Origin: Trichuris trichiura
Lineage: Eukaryota; Nematoda; Enoplea; Trichinellida; Trichuridae
Assembly: GCA_037903355.1 (NCBI GenBank)
Contig: JBAJFE010000019.1
Location: 248,001 to 312,000, forward strand
DNA: 64,000 nucleotides
Direction: 5' to 3'
Shown: positions 24,901 to 34,711 of the stretch, piece by piece
Numbering within the stretch: position 1 is the stretch's first letter
Layout of the letters: every line of letters starts with the position of its first letter
Translations under genes and position numbers: made by a program
Notes under the pieces: model-generated
Seen by the model: only the letters and a program-made list of their open reading frames with translations
Told to the model about the DNA's origin: nothing
Database searches by the model: none

Positions 24901-27900
24901 TCAACGTCAAAACATACGAACTGGCTTACCCATGTGACCTTCCGTATTGTCGTGGTTCAACACTCCGAATGCTATGGAAGGTAGAAGGCAAGCGAAGTAC
25001 AAAAATACCACAGTGCTGAGCAGCTTCTGTATCGTTTTTGGGCCCCGAATTCCTGAATATCAGAAATAACCATGAGAAAAGCTGACAGAAGAAAGCAAGT
25101 ACATGCGTATCCAAAATACGCATTTGGATATTTTTTCCCCCGCAAAACTTGGCTTGCTATGTTCGACCATTGTGGTCGTTCTATGATTACGGGATCAGAA
25201 ACATTCTGAAAACTACGAATTTTTTCATAAGAATAAACGGGATTAACGTGACTGACGATCTTGAATATTAACGGGACGGCATTAAACCGAAAACAATAAA
25301 AGTGTCTGCCCTTCATGCTAGATTAAGGTTAAATGAATATGAACTAACTACTTACCATCCGCATAATCGGATAAATAATGAGGAAGGCGTCCCAAGAAGT
25401 TTTCCTTCACTCCTCTGCCAAAGTACCACCGGTCGGGACCAATATAAAACACACAAATATGAATCGACTAACTTTGACTCGTCAAGGAAAAGGTATACTA
25501 ATTGCTGCTTTGCATTCGAAAGATGGAGCGACAGCTTTCTATCTCTGCTTTGATTCTGCTCTACCGCCAACTCTTTTGCCGCAAACAGCATCGTCTGGCG
25601 AAAGTACTCGACGCTAGGAGCCATTACTAAGCGTTGGCGAATGTCCAAATCCGCAAATAAAGTTGCAAATGTCCTTGCAGTTTCCAGAGCCGTTTTTGTG
25701 CCTTTCTGCAAAAAAGAACAAACATCTGTTGACCACAAAGAGTCAAACGTATAACAGCCTACCGCTCGCGAAGGCGCGATGACAATAATTATAAAGCGCA
25801 AATCTTGCATGGTTCGTCCCAGGTTGGTTGGATGCGTCAGTCGAGCGATGGCAACATGCCGATGCTGAACTGTCGGCAAAACGCAACTAAAGTTCATTTA
25901 TCTTTACGTCACATCAAGTGTGGGTAACGAATTTAAAGGAGCATACATGGCACATATCCAAGTCTGATCGAAGTCGTGAGTTCCCGCGATGCTGGTTGTA
26001 CAGATGCTTTGCACGGTCCGCGTCAAAATGTGGACTAAAAAAAATTCATATTTAGCCTTTAAAAAGTCACTTTCCTTGGGGCTCCGAATTTCCCTGACGG
26101 AACAGCCCCTACAGTTGTGCACGTGTTGATATTTATTAAAAAACATATAAATGAAAAGACGAAACCATTTCACGCGGCAGAAGAACCATCCTGCTTTATA
26201 AAATTAGGCGTAGCTTGTATAAATTAGCTTGCAAGCTCTCTTACACTGGTTTCCGGCGTTTTCAGTAAAAAGGGCATTCTTCACTTGTTCAGATGTGAAT
26301 TCAGGTTCTTGGATATCCATCTCGTGAATAATTCTGCAAAATAAGAACAAATTATACTAGGCAAGCTAGTTTTCGAACGGCAAAAAGGAATAATGTGCAT
26401 TAATCGATGCCTTGATAACTGTTTCGCGTTTAATGGAAAGAAAGTTTTCCCGACAGACACCTTGCTCTCAAGGGCAGTCCAACTTCCAAAAATGGGTTGC
26501 ATTTTAATACGGCGAGAATTGGAAATTCCATAACTTCTTCAAGTCAGCAAGGTTCAAGATTACTTGTGAGGTTTTATCGGTTGTACGCTCCACCGACATA
26601 CTGTACTTTTCCAGCCTTCCTGTTTTGCCCTTGCCTAAATCTAAGCCGAAATGTAAGGCCTTTATTTTGGCCTCGCTTTAGCTAAGGACAATACAGGATA
26701 GCTGGTACGCTTACCACTGGAGGCAGAACAACATGCTCGCAATCTCAAGTGAAAGGAACCTGCATTTCTCAAAAAATGGGACGCATAACCGACGAGACCA
26801 AATTTTTGCTTCGATGAAGGATTTAAAGGCGCGGTTTTTAATAAAAAGCATACAAATTTGCTGTTAAAATTTTATTTACGGAAATACTCGTCCAGAAGAG
26901 CCAAAAGCTGAATATAACGCGCACTAGAGCTTGCGGGTCGCTCTTGAGATACTGATTCTTTCGCCGAAGACGGATGCAGAAGTGAGCCGAAATTCTTCTA
27001 TGCGCTATATTCGGCTTGTTCCTTTTTTTTATTAAGTTGTTTGTAAACGAATTTGTAGCTCGAAATAGGAATAACTTATTGTCAGTTTAAGTTGTCGCAT
27101 TTTCAACAAATCATTGGAAGAAAAAAATTTCTGCATATAATGATATTAGAGAATGTAATTAGCGCAAATTGAGAGCACATGCAGATAGCAAGAATAAAGG
27201 TAAAATGAAATTGGCATACGCAAATTAATGACAGCGCGTTAGGTTTTTTGCATATTTAAACTTTAGCTCCTTCGCGTGCAATCGGACTGACGAAATTTTC
27301 CGCCAGACATGTAAATGCTTTAAACAACAGCGTCATAGCATTACACGCAAAAAACGGTGACGTAATCAGAGAACGGTCATTCTAATCTTCATTATCCAGT
27401 TATTAGCTGGATAAGGATACGGGTGACGTCCGTTAAGCGTAAGACCTTTTAGTCAAAATAAAAGGTGCTTTTAGAACTAAATGGATTTCAGTGCTACAAT
27501 GGAAATAGCCGCCTGCGGATAACCACTTACCAATCCCCCTTTTAGTCGCTTACAAAATCTTCTGACGTAATCATACTGAGTTACTGCGGGAGGATTGTAC
27601 CATAGCAGTATCACTAATCCCTATCCTTTCGTCTCTGTTAATGCGAAGATTAGGGCGAATGCGCTTTGCTTCGGTGAGTTTTCGGAGGCTGAACTAATCA
27701 CAAGTTGCAGTAATTAAATGCGTCAAGAGAGTATCTTCACCAAGTAAAAAACAATGTCGTACGTACTAACCAGCAACTAAGCTGAGAACTTTCGTATGAT
27801 TCCCAATAGACTGAGAAACGTTTCTAAAGCAATTTCGCCAAAAGGTATGACGTTTCTTTTTGACAACAATGGTTAGGTTGAAGAAGAAAAATTTTGCAGG

Positions 27901-30900
27901 CATTTTGGTGAGCGCATAAGAGTTGCGTTCTTCGTCACTGAACTCTAAGGCACTCCAAAAAATTACATTACGTTCTATAGTTGCTAAAGCCGAAATGTTG
28001 AAAGCAAAAGTTTTTCAAATGGATTTACATCCTTTTCTTGTTCTTTACCTAAACAGATAACCAACCAAAAATAGATGAAACGTCCTTAGAAGTAGTAATC
28101 TGCATATTCAAGCCAAAAATGAAGCTCTCGTGGTTTCAAAAACTTTGCAAATAAAAATGTGAACGTCTTCTTGTTCCTGAGTGCGCAAAGATCAGCCTGT
28201 TTAGGCTTCTCTTACGCACTTCCAGACGCTGAGCCTATTTTTAACCAGTTACTTAGCAGACGATGATAAAATCAAAACTTAAACCTAATCTTAAGCAGTG
28301 CTTATGCCGTTGGGATATACTTGCCTTACAGTGATATTATCAGTTTGACAATTTTGTAATTGGTGTGCGAACGTTTAGCTTGCATACCATGTTTGCCCAA
28401 ATAGGAACACCTTTCGAAATGCTTGCATTGCGATTCTAATACTGGCTACAGTTAGTTCCCGCGAACTGGCCCATTCAAAGTTAAAACTGTCTATAATTTG
28501 TGAAGTAGGCGGTTGAACCTTCAAGGATGTCACGCTGCTTTTGCCGTAAAAGTGTTACGCAGAAGCTTGGGTGTCAGGAGATGTTTTTCTGCAGCGACTG
28601 GAAGCTCCTCAGATGTATCGAAAATTTCTATAGTCTTGTTTCAACTGGAAGGCTATTGATTTTTTAACTGAGTGGCATAGTGCTTAAGGGTTGCAAAAAG
28701 CGTATGAATAATGTCCTCAAGAAGCTGTGCACACGTTTCCTCAAATATGATTGATAAATTAAAAGCAGCAGGCTAAAATTTAGGTGAATCTGTTCTTCAA
28801 ACAAAACTAGAAGGGAGAAAAAAGCCAACGTTCGTAGTACTTGCTTAGTACGAAAGCTGCCAACGCAAATCTGTCCCAGCATTTTGTAGTGTTTGGATCC
28901 CGTTTTTAACAGCAAGTTTGGAGTTAAATATGCAATTACTTATCAATAAACAAAATTAGCAATAAAATACGCGTGTTAACGTGGAGGCGAAAAAGGTTAA
29001 CAGTTAACAGTGCGAAAAGAATGCAATCACCAGATTGGAACTGCACTTGCAAAATCAACAGAGGCTACACTTGTCCTGACTACTGCGCAAAGGCAGTCAA
29101 CCGAGTAGAATATTTTTATTCTCTTCTACTTAGTGATTGTTGAACGTCGACAGAATGTAACATAATGCACAGTGGTATCATGACAAAAGGAGAAATATTC
29201 GTACTAATCAATAAACAAAAACGGATGGAAGGGCATCGCTGTTTCTCAACAAATGAGCATCTCGGAGCTGTTACAATCGACCTGCTTTTGTATGAATTTA
29301 GCTATGTATACTTTTTTTCAAAAGATGCTTCTGTCATTGTAATAAATATAAGTCTTGTTTACGCAGCAGAAAGTAAGGAAATGTGAGACGCAGCTAATTC
29401 GCGCATGGTTAACGGAAGGCGACAGAGTCTCGTCTTCAATCTTCCAAGTGAGTCATTTATTGTTTCGGAAAGCTTCGTTCTCATCCATTGCTCAAGGGAT
29501 TAGGTGCGAAAGATGTCTTCCATTTTAGACATTTCGTTCAAAACTTAGGTAAGCCTAAACCTGACAGAGCAATCGAACTCACTCGAGGTTCCTTTTAAGC
29601 TACAGGCTTTGAAAAACAAACATAACTGGCCGTCTGCCGGGTGTCTTCACTTACGGAAAAGCAATTCAAACTGCTGATGCAGATGAAGACACAACCAGGC
29701 ATGTTTCCGTTCCATCAAAAAAGAAACCGACAGATAATCATTATGCCACACTGTCATGCGTATTCATCAGCGAAATTCAATGCAGCATATTCAAAAGGCT
29801 ATCTTAAGATTTAAATAGGCAACCAGTTTAAAGGTTTCAGCTTGTCCGCCTAACGGACAAGCGTCCATTTTTGCCACTGTTCTCCTAACAAATTTACTTA
29901 ACCGCATCGACATTAAAAGGGAGGTTAACTTTGACATGTTTTACGCTCCTTGTGAGCCAGCTCGCATAGTGTTTCTACTTGATCAATGTCATTTCGCTGA
30001 AGTGAACTTTTCTGTTTCTAACGCAGTACCGGAACGTAAAAGTACCTTTCCAAATCCTCTAGACTAGTCACGTTTATTTTTTAATTTCATAACGTGGTCA
30101 CTATTACAATGATGATCGAATTGAAAACTTGATTTAAGCAACGTTCATCATGCTAAACTGCCTACGTGTAACATTTTGTAGGGAAATGCAAAAGCGCAAT
30201 TCTCCGAGGCAACACTGATGTGCTCAACCTATGGTACTCACTGCTGTGCTCATTCTATTGATCGGTTGAGAAATTGCTGCACTAGCGTAGAGTAGTCATA
30301 TGCACCTTAAGAGCGAACTGCTAATGTTCGAAGCAGGGTGTTTCTTGATAACACGTGTTCCTAAGTGCTTGGCTAGCAAATGTCACATTTTACAAATATT
30401 CAAACAATTGCGTAAGTGATACCATAGGTAAGTTTAGTGTTATGTTTATTCGTCAAGGAAGAAAAGGGCATAGCAGCACATAAATGTTTGAACACGAATG
30501 TCCATTCAGTTTACATTCTAACCTTGATACGTACTGGAACGCTGACATCGAATAAGGCTGCTGCATCTGTTAACAAGCATTAGAGAGGAGATGATGTGCG
30601 TTCCTTCGTAATAGTTAAAGCATTTGCTTCTTCAACTATTTGAAGAATTAAAAGCCAAATATGCTGAGATTCCTGGAACATTGTGAAATTTTGAAATAGT
30701 TGCCTGCCTTCCAGACATAGTTGTCATGTCAAAACTGAATACCAATACATTACTACGCTGACGGAACAACGACATTTCGTTTGCTATTGGAGATGCTGCC
30801 TTCCCGTTTCGTCGGGAAGGCAGCATCTCCCAAAGCTCACTTTACTTATGGCAAAAGGTAGCGTTAAAAGAAAAGAAAAATTACAACTAATAAATTTTCG

Positions 30901-33900
30901 TAAAAATCATAACCAGTAGTTAGCTAGTGGCAATATGTTCACGGCTGCCTACGGGACATTGATCTATCAGAAGTATGAATACATGATGGACAATGTTACA
31001 AACGGAAGAAATAATTAGGTTTGAAAATAACTGTAAAGTTTTGCCAACTTAGCTTTGAAATCTATTTCCAAGTTAGGCTGTTCACGATGCACTTACTTGT
31101 TAAAAATTTCTTCCAGACTTGTCTCCGGTAAATCCAAGAGTAATACCGCTTTGTTTAGCAGATGATCGATGTCCATAGTGGCTCGCACTTCGGAACCGAA
31201 GTCCTTCATAGGAATTTTCTCATGCTTGGCATACATCAACGTTACGTTGTCGTATACTTCTGAAAATATTCATTATTTACTTGTGTGGTCGAAGGCCACA
31301 GCAGGAAATTTCGACGACTACATGAAGGATAATTTCTGAGCTTCCTTTCTCAAGATGCGCTACCGATTGCCACTCCAAGTTTCATACTTTCTTACGCAAA
31401 TCTAAGAACTGCTGCTTTGTGTAAGATGTTCTACCATAGTACTTTAAAGAAAATATTTTTCCCACAAAACTAGTAGCGCTAAATTAAGACAATCATGAAA
31501 AGTTCGTCTGCCTGCCTGAACAACAGTCCGATGGCTTTTCTGAAAGCGGACGACGCCAAAACTGACATAGTCCTACTTGAAAATGCTCTGTTCTGGGATT
31601 CCGTAATTTGCAAACTTTTAATTCACGGTCACTAGGATTTCGAACCTTTGGAATGGTTCGAAATAAGCTTCTCGACTGTTATTAATAGCTGAAATATGTT
31701 TTTCTTTGTAATGACCAAATTTTTATAAGCACTGCACGCATGCAAAAATGAACTCGTAAAGTGAAAATTTCTTTGCGGAAGAAGTCGACATACAGCACAT
31801 ACCTAACTACAAAACGAACACATTTAACTTATCATGAATGCCTAGCGTTTTAAGACTGAAAAAACAAAGGTAGGACATTAGCTTCGCTGTGACTGAACCT
31901 CGTTAATGCGTTTAGAATGTGGAACAATTGGAAAGCTGCAAGACGGCGTGACTTTCAAAAGCAGAAACTGCCCCGCCAAATAGAGAAAGAAAGCTTTGGT
32001 CACTTGGGCAGGACGATTCTTAGCTTTTGCGAAATCATTTTCAAAAAGCGCGTAGCTAAAAAGCATATGTAATTAAAAGTTCAATATTTGGCAAAGCTTT
32101 TGCGCTTTTCCAAGGCGTGGCGTCCGCGCGCTCGATTACTCTAGCAGAATTCGATTGAGAAATAAATTCCCATGGCAATGCGCGCGGATGAATTTCAAGT
32201 CCAGTGTTCGAATCGAACGGAGTCGTTTGAAAAGGATATGTTCGCAAGATGAGCCCGCGCACGTTCATTTCCTTACTAAAGCGTAGGCGTCAAGAAAAAT
32301 TGACCAGAAGCAAAAATTCCGAAAAGAAGAACTGCCCCTCAGTTTATGCAGTCCGTAGCCAGATTAGCCAAGTATATTTGTTTAGGCGAATATGGAAACA
32401 AAAGCACATCGTGTCCATTTCTTAAGTTGTCAGTTTTACGTATAACTGCGACAAGGCTAACAAAAGCCAAAATGGGGTTTTTGAATGGATGAATGGAGAA
32501 TGAACTTGACTACAAACGGCTGCCGCCCTTGTCGTTTCTGGCGAAAAACTTAGAAGGCTCCTTGCCGCTCCATATATTGTGCTTTCCACAAACATTCTAT
32601 TATGTATGATCGTGCTGATAATGCTACGTAATTAATGCACGTATAACGACTGTAGTAAAACGAACTTGACTGTCAAGTGAAGGCAGATGCAGTCAAGTGA
32701 AGGCAAATGCATACACAAATTGCTACCCTTCCGATTGCCGTTTTGTCGGAAGAACCAATTTATTCCTAAGCTACTAAATCATTGCCACGAATTGACGCAG
32801 CTGCGGAAAACTAAATTTCGAAGCTTCGCCAAGTGCTCCGGCTTTAAGAGAAAGTTCAGACGAGTTCATCAAAAGTACTCGCTTTTACAGATTGAAAATT
32901 CGTACGAACCCCTAATGCCTGCCCAGCAAGCAGCAACTACAAACACAAATGCAACGGCTGTCTCTGGCTGGCAATTTAGCTACTGGCAACATCTGAGCAC
33001 AAATGATTACGCTTTTTTAGCATATCACAACGGCAAGAGGATGCTTTGCAATCTCGCGAGGAGTCACCTTCCTTCCGTGAAGCATTGGAGTCCCACAATG
33101 AAACGATATGCAGCGCTCGAATAGACGACGCAAAGGATAGCGGTCGACCGCTTCGTAATGCCAAAGGCAATTTGAAAGTTCTAACAAAAATCGCGAGCCA
33201 ACTCCGCTAACGCGCTGGCAAGTTGGGGGCAGACCGCCTTCCGTTAAAATAATATTCTCTCGCCAAGTAATTGCAGCAGCATCTACAGGCAGCATTGTTT
33301 TCCAAAGTCAAATGTAATGGAAGCAGCGCACTCGTCAGCCGCCATTCCTCGTTCTTTAAAAAGCAAGAAAACGAAAAATATATGATGAATCTCCTCGGCT
33401 GTCTGCGGCAAAGCGATTAATAAATTAAGCGATTAAGCTGAATATCCTTCATCGATTCAATGGCCAACGATGGAATAGAAAATGGATTTGCAATATATAT
33501 AGGGGAAATGAGGTTGGAAAGCAATACCAACAAAAAAGCGCGGCTTACCGCATTGCTATTCTAGCTGCCTTCAAAAAGTGACATGGTTCCAAGGTATGCA
33601 AAGCTGATCATACAAGAGCGCAAAACTCACGACTGAGATTTCAGCATGACGAATGATAGCGTGAAACCTTTAAAGGAAGTGAAAATCCAGGATGGGTGAA
33701 TTGACTTTCTATGATTAATCTGCTAATGGTCTCGAAGCAACTGCTGCATATTCAAAGTATGGAAATGCTCTTCCTTTGCTGTAAACATCTGCAGCAGCCT
33801 ACTTTCAGAATTCCTTTCTATTGTTAAGGAAAAGCGCACTGCTCGTTCAGGGAGAGTCTATTGCTAAGCGTCAACTTCCATCTAACCCTACACAATGAAA

Positions 33901-34711
33901 TCTGTCGCAGCATCATATGTAAGGAGAAGGAAGCAAGATGATACTCCGCGAAGCAAGCTACCTGTTCCCTCAAGCAGCGCTGAGCAACAGAGGGGAAGAA
34001 AATTTGATTGCCTGTGAACCTGCGAAATCGTGTTACCCTATCTCTTTGTGCTGAGCGTCGAAGCGACAGCATATTGCGGACGATTAACTTGTTCTTTTCA
34101 AGTCACAAGATAGCATAGGGGCCCACGGACGAAACATTGAATTAGATAGGACGAATAGGTTCCCATTAAGGTAACAGGAGACCCACCTTCGCTACATTCG
34201 TCAAATTCGTTGACACTGTCTTCGTCGAAGAGGTCGATGGATGACCTACTGGCCGTTGAATTTGTAACGGTGAGGTAACGCTGTCCGGATTCATGGCGAT
34301 TGACACTGTTGACACGATGCTGAAGATCCTGAGAGGGATCACTCGCCATGGCGTCCCGTTGCTGTTGCTGCTGTTGGGCCGCTCTTGCCCTTCTCAGGGA
34401 ATGGGTGTTCAACGCAAACGAAGAGGCGCACTGGAACTGCTGCAGCGGATGCTTGGGACGGTTCTCATAGAGCACAGAACTCGAAGATGCCATCACTGCC
34501 AGACCGTCGGAAAGGTGTTGCTTATTCGTCATTGTCAATAGCGCGCCTTTGTCTTGATTTTGTTCCGTTCGGGATGCCTGCGCCGAGGGAAGACGATTAA
34601 AATGCAAACCTTAGGCATTTGGCCACCTACAATGGACGTCAGAATTTCACTGCTGCTGCAGCGACGTGGGTGGTTGCCTTGATTGTACTCAGAATGCATG
34701 TCTGTAGTCAT
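16759..34711 (-). CDS. SLC4A11: SLC4A11-type solute transporter (band 3 family), complete
   Basis: Nineteen coding exons: 34631-34711, 34187-34577, 31097-31259, 26245-26333, 25947-26034, 25763-25886, 25455-25705, 25356-25414, 24930-25052, 24763-24876, 24569-24701, 18708-18781, 18472-18655, 18308-18414, 18053-18221, 17350-17523, 17105-17303, 16881-17050 and 16759-16822. Every intron phase closes: 918 residues (human SLC4A11 has 891). A novel acidic N-terminus with a short poly-Gln run precedes the band 3 cytoplasmic domain ([18 protein letters not shown]) and about 12-14 membrane segments. Signatures that single out SLC4A11 among SLC4 proteins are [52 protein letters not shown] and the C-terminal [11 protein letters not shown]. 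Family role: plasma-membrane H+/OH-, NH3 and water permeation. Introns 18782-24568, 26334-31096 and 31260-34186 are unusually long. The 40-nt intron 25415-25454 is the least certain junction. Confidence 0.96.
19167..19353. mobile_element. 187-bp MITE, Tigger/pogo-like termini (variant family)
   Basis: Begins cagtaaaacccccgtaagtt and ends in the imperfect inverse catgggttttactg, flanked on both sides by TA. Internal copies of ttgaccacc / ggtggtcaac repeat the terminal theme. It has no ORF. The termini differ from the neighbouring Tiggers (aaaacccc against gaacctcc), so it is a related but distinct non-autonomous family. Confidence 0.75.
19373..19559. mobile_element. 187-bp MITE derived from the Tigger element
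   Basis: Starts cagtagaacctccgaagttg and ends cttatggaggttctactg, with TA flanks; same length as the MITE just upstream. Its left part is nearly the left end of the Tiggers, and its right part (cctatgttgaccagttttt) matches their right end, so it looks like an internal-deletion derivative. It lacks coding sequence. The stretch 19393-19500 reappears in inverted orientation at the right end of Tigger copy 2 (about 24270-24368). Confidence 0.8.
19569..21875 (+). mobile_element. Tigger/pogo DNA transposon, copy 1
   Basis: A 2307-bp element with inverted ends cagtagaacctccgaagttg / caacttacggaggttctactg, flanked by TA within TA-repeat DNA (pogo-group elements target TA). It carries one uninterrupted transposase ORF (20172-21677). 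It lies in an SLC4A11 intron, antisense to that gene. Confidence 0.92.
20172..21677 (+). CDS. Tigger/pogo (Tc1-mariner superfamily) transposase, open
   Basis: 501 residues. The N-terminus is a CENP-B/pogo-type helix-turn-helix ([31 protein letters not shown]), then a CENPB-type second DNA-binding domain (about 70-130), then a DDE-1 catalytic domain. Probable catalytic aspartates are D169 ([10 protein letters not shown]), D275 ([10 protein letters not shown]) and D306 (QPLDQGVIK), the DDD triad of pogo enzymes. The ORF starts at an ATG in a good context after a 600-nt leader. Compared with copy 2 it lacks 27 nt (nine residues including WINSSW) just after residue 350, in a helix conserved in this family, so activity is doubtful. 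It binds its own inverted ends and catalyses cut-and-paste transposition at TA. Confidence 0.93.
   Translation: MAKRKESRELALKEKVDLIRFLETNSQRKTAERFHVSKTTVGNIQRRKREYLERYEKESGDAQRRKRRTSLDQVNEAALHWFKQMRAANARISGPMIQEIARKFAVEFGFTGFQASNGWLAKFKLRYQISQKILCGESSEVPVEVLEDFILKFRHFASGFKEEDIFNADECGLFFKAMPDRSLVLKGDKCKSGKLSKERFTVLLCASATGEKLKPLVIGKSTKPRAFKNLKPDDLPATWRSNKSAWMTAAIFEQWVRSVDGQMKRMKRSILLVVDNCPSHPHVKDLTNVTLKFLPPNTTSKTQPLDQGVIKTFKAKYRTQLLRWIVGIAEHTSSFAGATTIAASINALDAVVQPEAIRKCFRRAGFVRDEEDHVELRPDSPTPEVEIEGVNFEDFVSMDDELATSTEPDPQAIFQSILAKAGLSPEDDVEEESENETEMVQKLKEEDVGRVLAQLKCFAAEKCPKMLSAVATAETALGAYVCSKKKHQTRIDTFFSKQCSP
21876..21958. repeat. (TA)n tract with a stranded Tigger end
   Basis: TA dinucleotide repeats separate Tigger copies 1 and 2. 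Within them, at 21904-21917, lies an isolated right-terminal fragment, cggaggttctactg, with no matching left end. It is a remnant of a third insertion or of unequal exchange. Confidence 0.85.
21959..24368 (+). mobile_element. Tigger/pogo DNA transposon, copy 2, chimeric right end
   Basis: The left end cagtagaacctccgaagttg is intact. Sequence is nearly identical to copy 1 through the transposase and 3' leader. At the expected right end, after cccttgggtggtcaac, it switches into an inverted copy of the left half of the MITE at 19373 and stops at ggaggtggtcgacat without the terminal gttctactg. The right inverted repeat is therefore missing and the copy should be immobile. Confidence 0.88.
22558..24089 (+). 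pseudogene. Tigger transposase, one-base frameshift
   Basis: Nearly identical to the copy 1 transposase, but one G is lost in a GG pair at about 22837 (atctctgcccaat against atctctggcccaat). The frame stops after 95 residues; a second ORF starting at 22842 carries the remaining 415. The catalytic triad is intact in that part. It keeps the nine-residue LWINSSWNK stretch that copy 1 has lost. The frameshift separates the DNA-binding head from the catalytic domain. Confidence 0.93.
26334..31096 (-). other. 4.8-kb SLC4A11 intron
   Basis: Phase-2 intron (donor gtaagt at 31096, acceptor tttgcag ending at 26334). No transposon ends or convincing ORFs were seen. The one striking element is the perfect hairpin at 30789-30830. 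Confidence 0.75.
30789..30830. repeat. perfect 18-bp inverted repeat, 6-nt loop
   Basis: ggagatgctgccttcccg, loop tttcgt, then the exact complement. It sits in an intron of SLC4A11 with no matching copy that I could see elsewhere in the window. It could be a small foldback remnant or form an RNA hairpin in the pre-mRNA. Confidence 0.9.
31260..34186 (-). other. 2.9-kb SLC4A11 intron
   Basis: Phase-1 intron joining the N-terminal exon ending ECSE to the exon beginning VYDNVTLMY (donor gtgggt at 34186). It holds overlapping ORFs of 60-145 codons on both strands (32687-33295), judged non-coding, and a 20-bp tandem duplication at 32673-32712. Confidence 0.75.
32673..32712. repeat. 20-bp tandem duplication
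   Basis: Unit tcaagtgaaggcagatgcag followed directly by a copy with two changes. Located inside an SLC4A11 intron. Confidence 0.8.

Noticed and set aside
32206..32214. B-box-like gttcgaatc as a possible tRNA gene
   Set aside because: No A box, no acceptor stem pairing and no cloverleaf could be drawn around it.
32687..33295. ORFs of 145 and 92 codons on opposite strands
   Set aside because: Located inside an SLC4A11 intron, mutually overlapping, with no homology.
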